DNA from: Balanoglossus misakiensis
Lineage: Eukaryota > Hemichordata
Reading direction: 5' to 3'
Length of the DNA: 64,000 nt
Assembly: GCA_040954595.2 (NCBI GenBank)
Contig: CM082589.2
Coordinates: 10,726,001 to 10,790,000 of the forward strand
Shown here: positions 34,640 to 46,821 of the stretch, piece after piece
Layout of the letters: each line of letters starts with the position of its first letter
Numbering within the stretch: position 1 is the first letter of the stretch
The notes under the pieces: generated by a model
Seen by the model: the letters and a program-made list of their open reading frames with translations, nothing else
Told to the model about the DNA's origin: nothing
Databases searched by the model: none
Program-made: the position numbers and the translations under genes

Positions 34640-36900
34640 TCAAAGCTGCAATGATTTTTCAAATGCAATGGTCAGCGGTACGAGAACGAGGCACCAGCTG
34701 TGCGTCAATTATGCAACTTACTTACTACTCAATCAGAATCCTGCTTCAACATGACGTAACACTAATTAGTCAAAGAATGCAATGCAACGTATGTGTGCGG
34801 GTGGAGAATGCGCCTCACGTCAATGCAGACACACCAGACACACACACTGAAATGCAAATTGAGGAATTATGTCACGGTGTTCTTTGGAAGTGCGAATGAA
34901 TAAAATATTTCGTTTTCTTCAGTGTTTTTGTACTACAAAAAAAATTGCTAAAAAACGACTAGCAAGCGCTTATGCAATGAAATACAAATAAATATAATTA
35001 TCGCCAATTGGAAATGGAACGTCAATCCGCATTTGTCAAAAAATAACAGAAAAGACAAAGGAGCTGAGACGTCCTGAAATAAAAGGAATGACCTCTCTGT
35101 TCTGACCTGTATGAGGAAGCCCTATTGTAATACGCAATATGTCGGATCATGCTACCATCCGCCATTCTGATTGGACGAGAGATCAATCCATCGATACGAA
35201 AGTACTCAATAGAGCACTGCTAAAACTGGCCCCTGAACTAATAGCATGCAACAGGGAAAACTTGACTAAATAAAAAAAAATATAGCTGATAAATTTACGG
35301 ACGGCCGGTTTATTTTTTAACTGCTCTAATGGAACTGTTGTCACTGTCATGCACGATGCATGTCTTGTCATTGCGCACTCGTGTTAACATTCATCAGAGC
35401 GCCTTTCGATCAATTCGTAACGTTTACATTAGACTCGAGTTCATTTTCGTTATGAAAATGACATTGATATACACAAAGTCGATTACTGATATAAAATAAT
35501 AGCAATAACCCTAACCATAGATTAGGCTATAGCATTCCGGTAATTTTTTCAATATCACTCAGGAAGGATTCTATAACATTCTGTTTTGTATCGGGATGTA
35601 TAATTTAATATCCATACTACAAAACAAATATCAGCGGTAACTCAGAAAATATTGTTGAAAATTTGTTCTCTGTAGGCCTAACCATGGTAAGATAATGCAA
35701 TGCCGGTAAGTATTTTGGAAGTCAAGGTTGCATTGTATTGTCTGGTGTTCAAATAATCACAAACATCCCGGAAGACTAAATTCTTTCTGTCAAAACCACT
35801 TCTGCAACGACAAGATTTTTCAGGGCAGGCAAAACCATGGCATGAAGACGATATGAAGTCGATGAGTTAATGTTATGTTGAACCCGGCCACTTTACGTAT
35901 CTTAACTATTCACACATTGACCATTCTATAATTCTCTCCCTTTTGATGTCTTCTTTGTGGTTTGTTTGTAAAAATGTTGCCTGTGTTGAAACTTGACTAC
36001 TTGTCACTTTTGCCTACCAAGAATAATATGACCAAAAGGGGTGGCATGAAATTCTAGACTGTAACAAAACTCGATTTCATGACCCAAAGTTTGATTTTAT
36101 GTGTTTTTGGTTTGGACGTGGCAAAGACATGTAAATTCCGACCACCTATACACCATCCATACATGTATGAATCGACATCATTTATTGCACGAGAGACTTC
36201 AAGCAAGCATTCCATCATCGCAAAAGGACAAAGAGAGAGCGACTTTGTCTCTTTAAAGTAATTTAGCAAGTTCAAAGTGAATGCCCACATGAAAACCTTT
36301 ACTCAGCAATTTTTTTTGTAATTAATAAAACTAGGTTTGGTATGTTTTTGCGCTTGTTTTATTTTCCTTTTGTCTATAAATAGTCGTATATTTTAAAACA
36401 GCTAAAATGAGTCAAATGGGGCATTTTTCCATCCCACCTCATCCTAGCTAAGAGCTTCAGTGCCGGTCACCTCCACAAAATTAATTTACCACGAACAAAT
36501 TGAAATACAGCCAATCGGAAAAAGTGCGCCACCACATGGTCATTTGAAGACTTTTATGCTCTCTTCTGGCCGTAAACGCATGTGATCTGGAATAAATCGA
36601 ACATCGATCGTGTTTTATTTATTTTCACCACCAGCGAAAATCTACGACGGCCCAACCGCAGATTATTGCTGCTCCATACAACAACCGGCTTAAACTGTTC
36701 TGTGCATGTGTTTTGTGTTCTGGTGGCGTTTGCGGGTCTGAGACGTCATTTGTAGAAGGCCCTATTCGTTTTCTACCAATAACTTTTACCAACCATGCTA
36801 GAACTATTTCGTTTTCTTTGACGACGCTTGACACTTTTCTTGCTTTGTTGTTAGTACATGTAGTTTGTTTGTTCGTTACGTCTGTTACTGGGGTTCTTCA
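34640..36900. other. Region without recognised genes; one dispersed repeat
   Basis: About 35,160-35,470 is homologous in direct orientation to about 38,700-39,020 (shared ACTCAATAGAGCACTGCTAA and AAAACTGGCCCCTGAACTA). Position 36,224-36,259 is a fragment of the right end of the palindromic TTAA MITE (GAGAGCGACTTTGTCTCTTT). Short frames elsewhere have no recognised domain. Confidence 0.6.
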
Positions 36901-36928
36901 CTTGTAGTCTGGTTACACTATGAGATAG

Positions 36929-39900
36929 GTGCCGTTAATCAGAATTTTTGGTAAGGAAGGTTTGAGAAGTCCATTCTATGTAAAAAATGGTGCTCATTCC
37001 AAAAAAGTCAGTCTTATTAACCCCACTCAAGACAAAATTGCCATTTTGGCCATTTTTAACCCCAAAATGGTCTTTTTTAGAAAACACTAAAAACACATTG
37101 TTTTCGTCACATTCTGAGATCTGATAACATATGATATGCTTATTCTATGTAAAATTTGGTGAATATTACGAAAAAAGTAGTTCGATTGACCCAAAACAAC
37201 AGAAAATTGCCTTTTTGACCAATTTTTGCCCCAAAAACGTCATTTTTAGAAAAAAAATAAAACACACGGTTTTCTTCATAATGATTGATCTGGTGATATA
37301 TGGAAAGTCAATTCTATGTTAAAAGTGGTGACTTTAAAAAATAAAGCAGTCTTTTTGACCTCAATCAATACAAAAATGCCATTTTTGGCCACTTTTTGTG
37401 GTCAAAAAAGGTCATTTTTACAAAAAAACTAAAAATAAATTGTGTTTATCATATTCAGAGATCATTGGATATATGAAATGTCCATTCTATGTAAAAAATG
37501 GTGCTGATTCCAGAAATAGCAGTCTTATTGACCCTACTCAAGAAAAAATGCCATTTTTGCCACTTTTTGCCCCAAAACGTCATTTTCAGAAAACACACAA
37601 AATTTATATATTTTCTTCACTTTCGGAGATCTGATAATGTATTATATGCCCACCCTATGTAAAATCTGGTGATTATTCGAAAAAAGCAGATTTATTGACC
37701 CAACCTAATGCAAAAATGCCCTTTTGGAAAGTTTTTGCCCAAAAAGGCCATTTTTAGAAAAAAATTTAAAAACAAACTTTTCTTCATAAAGCTCAGAGAT
37801 CATGTGATATATGAAATGTTCATCCTATGTAAAAAATGGTGCTGATTCCAGAAATAGCAGTCTTATTGATCCTACTCAAGAAAAAATGCCATTTTGCCAC
37901 TTTTTGCCCCCAAAACGTCATTTTCAGAAAACACTCAAAATTTATATATTTTCTTCACTTTCGGAGATCTGATAATGAATTATATGCCCACTGTATGTGA
38001 AAAATTTCCAAAAAAGCAGTTTTATTGATGCCACTCAAGATAAAAGTGCCTTTTTGGCAAGTTTTTGCCCAAAAAGTGTCATTTCTAGAAAATACGAAAA
38101 TTATGCCATTTTCTTCCCATTGGTGATCAAATGATAAATAAAAGTACTAAAAAACCCACTCTTACTGACCCCACTGAGGGAAAAAAATATCATTTTGGCC
38201 TCTTTGCTCAAAAAGGTAACTGTTAGAAAAAATAAATACAAACTTATTCCTTAATATTCAGAGCCCTTGTGATGTATGTAAATTCGTTTTTTGTGTGTGT
38301 GTGTGTGCAAAAAATATGCTGATACCAGCACAACGGTCTTATTGAGACACCCCGCTCAGTACAAAATTGCCATTTAGCCATCTTTTGGTCAACAATAGGC
38401 ATTTTCAGAAAACAAATATAATTGATGTTTTTGCCTTTTGTGTTCTGATGTTGTATATGCATATTTAAAACGCCATAACCATATAATGTCAATTAAATTG
38501 ATGATATTGAAAGACAGGGTTGCCACAATTTGGCAAATTTAGCCCAAAACTGAACTTAACAATAAGATGATCCATGTATACGCACTGTCTACTATAAGTC
38601 GATTATGCGTGGTGTGGAATATTTAGGTTCAGATATGCCAGCTCGGGAGAGAGTGTTGAAATTTATTCTCTTCAATCTGAATACAAAATCAGAAATTATA
38701 TTATAATTTATATCATACTGATTGGACAGGAGTGCAACGATGCTAGAATACTCAATAGAGCACTGCTAAAACTGGCCCCTGAACTAGCACGCAGCAGGGA
38801 AAATGTGGGTTTAAACTAAATAAACATAAAACCCTTGACGTTTTAATTTGGAACTGCTGTATGGGAATATTTGGGCAATGTGCAATGCCTTTCTTTTGTC
38901 ATCTGTATCATGTTTAGAGCTTGGTCCCGGGCGGCGTGTTTACATTCATTGACGCGAGTTTTGTTCCATTCGTAACTTCTTTTCCTCTCGACGCTGTTTC
39001 ATCATCATTATGAGTTCAACTTGGGCTAATTTTGCAAAAACTCCAAATACAAACATTTTTTCGGTACAAAATGGCTAAAATGATAATTTTTTCTTGAGTA
39101 GATCTATTTTTGGCTACAAATAGCAAAAAAGGCAATTTTGACAACCAGAGTGCCGTTTTTGGAATAGTCACCAAATTTTACACAGAATGGACTTTTCATA
39201 CATGATCAGATCTCTGAATATGGAGAAAACAATTTGTCTTTAGTTTGTTTGTTTTTAATGAACATTTTTGACCAAAAAAGTGGCCGAAATTACAAATTTC
39301 AATTGAATAGGGTAAGTAAGACTTCCGTTTTTGGAACAGTAACCACGTTTCAATATAGAATGGGCTTTTATTTATAATAAGATCACCGAAAGTGAAGAAA
39401 AGAGAATGCTTATTAATATATTCTTAAAAATAACAATTTTGTGCAAAACTTAGCCAAAAAGGTGATTTCGTCATGGTTGAGGTCATTAAGACTGCATTTC
39501 TGGAATCAACACCTATTTTACAATAAATGTACTTTTCACACATCATAGAATCTCCAAATAAGAATCAAACAGTTTGTTTATAATGATTTTCGAAAAGTGG
39601 CTTTTTGGGCAAAAACTTGTCAAAAAAGCACTGTTTTCTTGAGTGGCGCTAGTAATTTTTTTTTGAATTTTTTCACATAGAGTGGGTACATAATACATCA
39701 TCATCTCCGAAAGTGAAGAAAATATAAAAGTTTTGGGTGTTTTCTAGAAATGACACTTTTTGGGCAAAAACTTGCCAAAGGGCACTTTTATCTTGGGTGG
39801 CATCAATAAAACTGCTTTTTTGGAATTTTTTCACATAAAGTGGGCATATAATACATTATCAGATCTCCGAAAGTGAAGAAAATATATAAATTTTGAGTGT

Positions 39901-40889
39901 TTTCTGAAAATGACGTTTTTGGGGCAAAAAGTGGCAAAAATGGCATTTTTTCTTGAGTAGGATCAATAAGACTGCTATTTCTGGAATTAGCACCATTTTT
40001 TACATAGGTTGAACACTTCATATATCACATGATCTCTGAGCTTTATGAAGAAAAGTTTGTTTTTAATTTTTTTTTCTAAAAACGGCCTTTTTGGGTAATA
40101 ACTTTCCAAAAGGGCATTTTTGCATTAGGTTGGGTCAATAAATCTGCTTTTTTGGAATAATCACCAAGTTTTACATAGGATGGGCATATAAGTGAAGAAA
40201 ATATATAAATTTTGAGTGTTTTCTAAAAATGACGTTTTGGGGCAAAAAGTGGCAAAAATGGCATTTTTTTTCTTGAGTAGGGTCAATAAGACTGCTATTT
40301 CTGAAATCAGCACCGTTTTTTACATAGAATGGACACTTCATATATCCAATGATCTCTGAATATGAAAAACACAATTTATTTTTAGTTTTTTTGTAAAAAT
40401 GACCTTTTTTGACCTCAAAAAGTGGCCAAAAATGGCATTTTTGTATTGATTGAGGTCAAAAAGACTGCTTTTTTTTTTAAAGTCACCACTTTTAACATAG
40501 AATTGACTTTCCATATATCACCAGATCAACTATTATGAAGAAAACCGTGTTTTTTAATTTTTTTCTAAAAATGACGTTTTTTTGGCAAAAAATGGTCAAA
40601 AAGGCAATTTTCTGTTGTATTGGGTCAATCGAACTATTTTTTTCGTAATATTCACCAAATTTTACATAGAATAGGCATATCATATGTCATCAGATCTTAG
40701 AATGTGACGAAAACAGTGTGTTTTTAGTGTTTTCTAAAAAAACACCATTTTTGGGTTAAAAATGGCCAAAATGGCAATTTTGTCTTGAGTGGGGTCAATA
40801 AGACTGACATTTTTGGAATCAGCACCATTTTTTACATAGAATGGACCTCTCAAACCTTCCTTACCAAAAATTCTGATTAACGGCATCTA
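36929..40889. mobile_element. Giant inverted repeat (about 4 kb foldback element)
   Basis: Starts TGCCGTTAATCAGAATTTTT (about 36,931) and ends with its complement near 40,887. Both arms are built of about 170-bp monomers (TCCATTCTATGTAAAAAATG, then TCTTATTGACCC, then AGATCTGATAA) in the same order from the outside in, and look over 90% identical in the outer units. The arms meet around a roughly 0.5-kb non-repeated centre (about 38,510-39,050). Many short frames in the arms are by-products. No transposase was seen, so it is a non-autonomous foldback or a locally generated palindrome. Confidence 0.9.
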
Positions 40890-40905
40890 GCTCCTGGACT
40901 AGGTC

Positions 40906-40974
40906 CCCTGCCCCATTCCCACTGCCATCGGCGCTACGCTCAAGGGCGCAGCCAGCGGTGGGAATGGGGCAGGG
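40906..40974. other. 17-bp GC-rich hairpin next to the giant inverted repeat
   Basis: CCCTGCCCCATTCCCAC (40906-40922) pairs exactly with GTGGGAATGGGGCAGGG (40958-40974). The interior contains GCGCTACGCTCAAGGGCGC. It lies just outside the right end of the giant inverted repeat. Probably a small separate foldback insertion. Confidence 0.7.
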
Positions 40975-41088
40975 AACAGACTACTTCACTTGTGGAATAA
41001 AGTGCTCATTTCTTGTGTATCTGCATTTTGTCGATGTTATCGCTCCTCTGGCAGAGAAGCCAGGGTGCTAGCTGTTGGCTTTAATAAG

Positions 41089-41339
41089 GGACTGTTCAGA
41101 ATTTACTTCCAGGGGGCGGAGAATTTTCAGAGGGGGGGGGGACCACCCATTTTCTCCAAGACAAATTAGGGGAGACTAGACATAAAAGTCACAATAGGGG
41201 GACCATGGAAAATCCCCAGGAAATTTAAGGGGGGACCACATATTTCCTCCACAATTTACTAGGGGAGACCATGGGAAAAAATCACCAGGAAAATAAAAAA
41301 TCCTCCATCCCCAACTTGGAAGTAAATTCTGAACAGTCC
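41089..41339. mobile_element. MITE with 20+ bp TIRs
   Basis: 251 bp with inverted ends GGACTGTTCAGAATTTACTT (41089 onward) and their complement ending 41,339. The interior is G-rich (AGGGGGGGGGGGACCACCC and related AGGGGGGACCA repeats). A target duplication could not be settled. Non-coding. Confidence 0.82.
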
Positions 41340-41344
41340 TTCAT

Positions 41345-42895
41345 GGTTGTTTGTTTGTTTGTTTGCCTGTTTGTTTATTCGTATCTTTGTTTGTTTGTGT
41401 ATTCTATCTCATTTAATATGATGCTTCTGTCACATTTGGCATTTACTGTCGCATAAACAATGACCAAACCGACTCGACTGCGTTTGGATGCACGATGGAC
41501 TTAAGAGTGAATCCATCGGTGTTTACCGGCCAAAACAAAACCGTTTGATTTCTTTAACACTGTTGCAACAAGTGAGACCCTAGTACATGTAGTATATAAA
41601 TCAGAAGTCCGGTGCATGTTTGCCAGTGACACCTACCACAAAATGGTATCGCCCAAATAATGTTGGGCGCGCCCGTGGAAGTTATAAGCCCGGCGCTTTT
41701 TCCTCATGATTAATAAAACAGTTAACACAACATTGGAAATTCAGCCAATTTGTCCCTGTTTTGTAGAAATAGTGCGAGCTATACATGGCGAAAAGTTTTT
41801 CAAAAAATAGATCAAAATGGGAATTCAAATTAGTGAATATTATTGGCACTTACAGAGTTTTAATTCAAAATAGAGGATTCATTCCAATGAATATGCAAGT
41901 CAAGAAGTCACATAGGGATCATGACAATGACCTATTGATCATGTCATGATGATTATGTACAAGAGAGAAGTAAAAAACTGGTTATTGCTTGAATTTCATG
42001 TTTCTTTTTAATCAGATGTAGTCAACAGTCTTTCAACAAGTCTATAACATGATTTTGAAATGATTTTCAAAAGTACACAATTCCATACGAAAATGTTACT
42101 TTAAGATTTGTAAATTTTTCTGTATATTTGAGTTCACGTGCATAGGCTGACTCAAACATTCTTTGCATCAACATTTACCGTCCTTTCAAAAATCTTGCCT
42201 GTAGTCCAGGTTTTACATTTGCACTTAATAGCATTATAACACCATCATGTCATCCACATGTTACCCTCACAGCCAGTCACTGTGTGTATATTGTGATTCA
42301 TGAAGTACATGTAGTGCTACATATTTTTTGTGGAGATGAGACACACACACACATAGCAACCGATAGACAGACTGCTTGATAATATGCTCTGACTGATCCC
42401 TAAAGCTGAAACTTGTATGTGTTTGTACATACAACACAAAGGAACTAAAAATAGGGCATTCACATAGGGACCATTGAAAGTTTTCTGAAACATCTCAACT
42501 CAAACATTGACATAAAAAATACTTTGTGAACAATTAAAGTCTTCCTGGAACGTTTCAGATTTGAGACGGTTTTGCCAGCCAGACCTGATCCGGTGTAATG
42601 ATTAACACCTCTTCGCAACCCATTGTCTATGGGGCCGAGCCTCGCAGTGCCTATACATAAACTTTGTGTGTGTGGACACAAACGACTCAAAGGATTAATG
42701 CTCTGTGTTTACCATAGGCAAATAGTGTCTCAAATTTTTCCCTGCCTGAACCTGGTATCTGAAATGTTTCTCATTTTACCCAGTGTAAACATGGTGAAAG
42801 ACAAAATGTCCTATACCTGTATAACATAGATCATAAATTTATAATACCAGGGTTTACTTGGTCTGATTGAAGCTCTGTAATTGGTTGAAGCAAGG
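41345..42895. other. Region without recognised genes; microsatellites
   Basis: A (GTTT)n tract at about 41,347-41,395 and a short (CA)n near 42,340. Around 42,430-42,780 lies a dispersed repeat (ATGCTCTGTGTTTACCATAG, GTGTCTCAAATTTTT) that reappears inverted near 46,590-46,650. No gene recognised. Confidence 0.6.
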
Positions 42896-43102
42896 GTTTT
42901 TATTACATATGTACCGTCGATTACTTGCACCGAGCGCGCGCGTAACATCGGTATTTGCACTCAGTGCAATACCAAAAACATTATGCTATACCTGTATGCA
43001 AATGAGTGGCCTGTTCACGAAACAAGCAATATCATTCCGCGGTCTCATTTCTTTCATTTTCGGTCTTTTTTTCAAAATGGGATGAACATATGTAATAAAA
43101 AC
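42895..43102. mobile_element. Small foldback element
   Basis: Inverted 17-bp ends GTTTTTATTACATATGT (about 42,896) and the complement (to 43,102) bound about 207 bp that include TTGCACCGAGCGCGCGCG. It abuts the next palindrome directly. Probably a MITE; TSD not resolved. Confidence 0.55.
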
Positions 43103-43293
43103 AGAACCCCATGGCTCAATCGTGCAAGCACGGCGTACCGGTAGTATTTGCACTCGTGCTGGCGGTGTATTCTTGCTGCCCCCCGCACGAGCGACAGCGA
43201 GTGCGGGGGACGGGCGCAAGAATACACCGCCAGACACTCGATGCAAATACTACCGTTACGCCGTGCTTGCACGATCGAGCCATGGGGTTCTGT
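43101..43293. mobile_element. Long GC-rich hairpin element
   Basis: Nearly complete 193-bp palindrome. ACAGAACCCCATGGCTC at the left mirrors GAGCCATGGGGTTCTGT at the right, with CGTGCAAGCACGGCGTA, TAGTATTTGCA and CGGTGTATTCTTGC paired inward. The loop is GAGCGACAGCGA. It lies about 80 bp beyond the UBE2J1 poly(A) signal. Confidence 0.8.
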
Positions 43294-43376
43294 CATAACA
43301 TTCTCTACTAGAAGACCTGAACAGTAAATAACTGAAATAAAATACACAAAAGAGAATGCATCTGAATAGAACACAA

Positions 43377-43382
43377 TTTATT
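43377..43382 (-). promoter_or_regulatory. UBE2J1: Polyadenylation signal AATAAA for UBE2J1
   Basis: AATAAA on the minus strand, 536 bp beyond the UBE2J1 stop codon. It is followed by a T/G-rich stretch (TTGTGTTCTATT), as expected of a cleavage region. The assignment rests on position and hexamer only. Confidence 0.5.
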
Positions 43383-43917
43383 AACTTGGATTGGTCATGG
43401 GCATCAGGGCGCTCTACTTAAGAAATTCTAGAACATGTTTGTACAAGTGGCATTTTCATGAGCAGTGAGCAACGAGGCCTTTCTGGCATGTAATACTTAA
43501 AATCCAAACATCAGATTTTTTATCACACAAAATCATATTATATATAATGACATTATAAATGGTGTGCGCTTATATTTGGTTACGGATTTAAAACCTCTTT
43601 GAGGAAAATTTTGCAGAGAGGTCTTGTATCTACAACCAAATAACCACTATGTTCATATCATTCAGATTGCTCAGTACTATCAGCGAGTTCACCAGTGGTT
43701 TCCAGAAATCTATAGGCTAAACATATGCCATTTTCATTGTGCCTCCCCCCATCTATTTCAATACAATAAATAATGGCTGGCTTGATTTTTCACCAGGACT
43801 TTTAAACAATAGTTTTTGTTAAGATATAGACAACATTCCAGATGTGTATGAAAACTCGAGGAAAATAATAACATTTGACCTGTCATCAGTTGTGAATTAA
43901 TTAAATATTTTCATAAA

Positions 43918-44492
43918 CTACACATTATAATCAAATTTAAACTCGTATGTAATGAATAATCGTCTCAACATAAGAGCTGCTAAGGCTAGACTCAACAGCA
44001 CTATCAACACGAAAGAATTACTATTTTCTTGCTGACGTATCTGGCGATTATTCTGATTTGATAGTGTGTCGTTTCTTCTTCTGGGTTGCTCATACCCTTG
44101 CTGGCTGACATTTCTTTGTCGTATGTTTGTCTCTGTGGTAGCATTGTCATTGGCATTTCTCTGGGGGTGTTTTCTGTGTTGGCAGTTGCAGGTTCTGGTG
44201 CTAGGGGAGTGTTGACATCTGCCTGGGGTGTTGCATCGGCTGGCGGTTGAACGGTGTTGTCGTTGTTCGATGCCGCATCTCTGTGTCGTGGCGGCTGTCC
44301 GGCTCCTGCAAACGCAGCGTACTGAGACACGAATGGGTTCGGGTATGACATCTGCTGGAAGTGTTGCTGGTATGCTGCGGCTGGATAGGGTGGGGGTTGT
44401 TGGTTCGCAGAAGCTACAGGCTGGGGTGTGTTTGTGCTTGTGCTTGTTGTGGCAGTATCAGCAGAGGTTGCTATGCTTTTCTTTGTCTCTTC
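43918..44492 (-). CDS. UBE2J1: UBE2J1 (Ubc6e-type E2), terminal coding exon
   Basis: Last coding exon of an ER tail-anchored ubiquitin-conjugating enzyme that acts in ER-associated degradation. The acceptor TTTTTATCCTCCACAG precedes 44,492 and the stop TAG is at 43,918-43,920. The exon encodes a Pro/Gln/Thr-rich linker (QPPPYPAAAYQQHFQQ), a polar Asn/Gln/Arg stretch, the membrane anchor VLIVLLSLALAALMLRR and a short tail ending YEFKFDYNV. This layout and the anchor-tail sequence match animal UBE2J1, whose tail has a VLIVILTLALAALIFRR-type anchor. The linker and anchor are in different frames. One base appears missing around the C-run at 44,163-44,167; one extra C there would make 576 nt and join them. 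This is a sequencing/assembly slip or a real lesion. The catalytic E2 domain exons were not found in the window. Confidence 0.85.
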
Positions 44493-44495
44493 CTG

Positions 44496-46815
44496 TGGAG
44501 GATAAAAAGAACACAGTGTTTTTGCAAAGGTCGGGGAACACTGGTAATGGATTTGGGAACCCCGTTAATATTCCTATAACCTCCTAATATAACCACATTG
44601 ATACACCCAGGGGAACCCCGGTAAAATGACTGGGGAACTCTGGTAGACTGCCTGACCACTGTGACATTGGCCTTGTTCTGTTGTTTTAATTCGGAGTGAC
44701 TGGGGTACTCCGGTAGATTTTATCTAGGTACCGCCCTTAACAAAAACACTAGAACAGAATCACAATTTGGAAGGCATGAGAGGCAAATACCATTTAAGGA
44801 TGTACACGCACAACATAAACTGATAAACAGTGCATGTGTGTCTGTTCCTGAAAGGATTACATCGATAATTGCCAGAAAACAAACTTCTACTATTGTCTTT
44901 TTCACGAAATTTTACACATAGCTCAGTCAAGTAAACGTAAATTCATTGGTCAAAAAAAATTATGTGGTCACCAAGCTCTATTATGAGATAAATTGCGTTA
45001 AAATCTTCGCCCATAGACAAACCATTGGTGAAAAATGCTGAGACAGCAAATTTCTTCTATTATCAACTAAATTCATGGCTCTGTATTTTTTTTAAAAAGG
45101 GCAATGACCCCTACAATTTTTAACGAATTCTCATTATACATACACAGCATAATCCAAAAATCCACAATTAAAAGAATGACAATACTTTCAACGTGTATAA
45201 TACCAGCATACACCTGTTTCAAGTCCAGTGTCCTAATACACCATCATCATGAATTGGAACTCAAAGCAAGGCCAATGAGCAAACCCAGATTGACAACTCA
45301 TTACACCAGCAAAGTGGTTTCTTTATGGAAGTGGTGGTACCAATAAATACTTTATTCAAGGTAAGAATTTCTTATTGTAGCAGTATTTTCATTTCCATTC
45401 ATGTTTTAAAGGCCTTTTTTGTAGATTCTGAGTTTCTATGCCAGACAAAGTATGATTATTTTTCCACTAATGCAGCCTGAATTAAAGTCAACATTTTTCA
45501 CCATAGGTCTTTCTATGTTATTTTTCTATAGGCATGGACACATTTAAGTTTATCTCAAAACTGAGCACAGTGGTGAGCCTACAACTTATATGAATCACTC
45601 AATTTAATTTCATTTGGATGAGTTATGAGTGAAACTTCTTAAAATTACAATAGTAGAAAAGGGTTTTCTATCAATTCTTAATGTTATCCTATGGGAAGAA
45701 ACACATTCCATGAGCTCATACATGTAGTGTGTGCCATTCTTAACCCTTTCAGTATTATATGAATCAGATATAGAAGCTTGTTCAACGTCCCGTTGCGGCC
45801 AAGCCAATCAGATTGCACGTTATGTCAATCAAAACTGAAGGATACCTAAAGTTCTCTATAAGGCACCGTCTGATTGGTTTACTAGAGTTTTCAACGGGAG
45901 CTTCTATGGGAGTTGGTCAGATGTAGTGTGAGGCGACAGTATAAGAATACCGTACTGCGAAGTAAAAGACGTCGCCGTACCCTACATCTGATTTTAATCA
46001 GATTGTATGCACACATAAGCTGGTTTAGAATACTGATAAACCCTGATGAAACAATCTCAGTAAAATATATACAGATGAGAATGAGAATGCAGTTAAAGTT
46101 AAATATACATTCGTTGTATCTTTTGGCTTTATTTCCAGTATTTTTGTTCTATGTAGCAAATGCGATTTCATGTTCTACTCCACACAGATTGTTACTTGTC
46201 AGCACAGAATGTATGTGTATAATGGCCATTGTCATTGTTGACAATAATTCATGGATTCTAGTCTGGACTTAAATTCCAATTTGGCACAATAACAATGCTG
46301 ACCATACACATATATGTTTCATCATGTTTCGGGAATTTGCACAAGAAACTGCTAAACAAAGATACTGAAAACATAGGAAAAAGGTAAAGGTAATGGAGCT
46401 TTAATTACAATTCACACTGTATACAAAATCCATGTAAAAATTCAAAATACTGGATTTGTCAGCTTCAACTGATATGGGGGTCACACAAGAAATTGCTAAA
46501 ACGTCTCAGATCAAATACTGGCATAAATTATTATTGGTGAATGGTTTAAGTGGTCCTGAATCTTCTCAGATTTGAGACACGTCTCTTACCAGGTTCACAC
46601 AGGGTAAAATTTGAGACACTATTAGTCTATGGTAAACACAGAGCGTTAATACTTTGGGGGGGGGGGTTAGCTGGGCAGGCCCGCCCTCCTTTATTTTTTG
46701 CCACCCTGCTATCTTACGCGCCGCCCTGCTTTCTTTTCATTCCCGCCTTGGTAAATATTTATTGTTTCTGGTGCACGCTCCCGCATGCGGCTGGCATTTG
46801 AGAGAATGATATTTA
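44496..46815. other. Intron or intergenic sequence with dispersed repeats, no exon found
   Basis: Upstream of the UBE2J1 exon. A dispersed repeat at about 44,770-45,030 (minus orientation) and another at about 45,450-45,720 match the repeat at 54,300-54,660 (TTTCATGAAAATGACAACAG, CTATGGGAAGA). Repeated GGGGAACYCYGGTA phrases occur at 44,530-44,720. About 46,590-46,650 is the inverted partner of 42,690-42,760. A 119-codon plus frame at 45,913-46,272 has no domain. I found no E2-domain exon here. Confidence 0.6.
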
Positions 46816-46821
46816 TTCAGT

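Noticed and set aside
34336-34899. Plus-strand frames of 75 and 109 codons as a gene
   Set aside because: The first starts inside a foldback arm and the second spans a perfect hairpin; no recognisable domain.
36894-40996. CTTCACTTGTAG/CTTCACTTGTGG as the target duplication of the giant inverted repeat
   Set aside because: The left copy is about 25 bp outside the arm and the right about 100 bp outside with a separate hairpin between, so the match may be chance or belong to another insertion.
43111-43311. Frames around 43,000-43,370 on both strands as coding
   Set aside because: They mirror each other because the underlying DNA is a palindrome.
45913-46272. 119-codon plus-strand frame as a membrane protein
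   Set aside because: One hydrophobic patch only, A/T-rich composition, no splice or family evidence, and it lies in dispersed-repeat surroundings.
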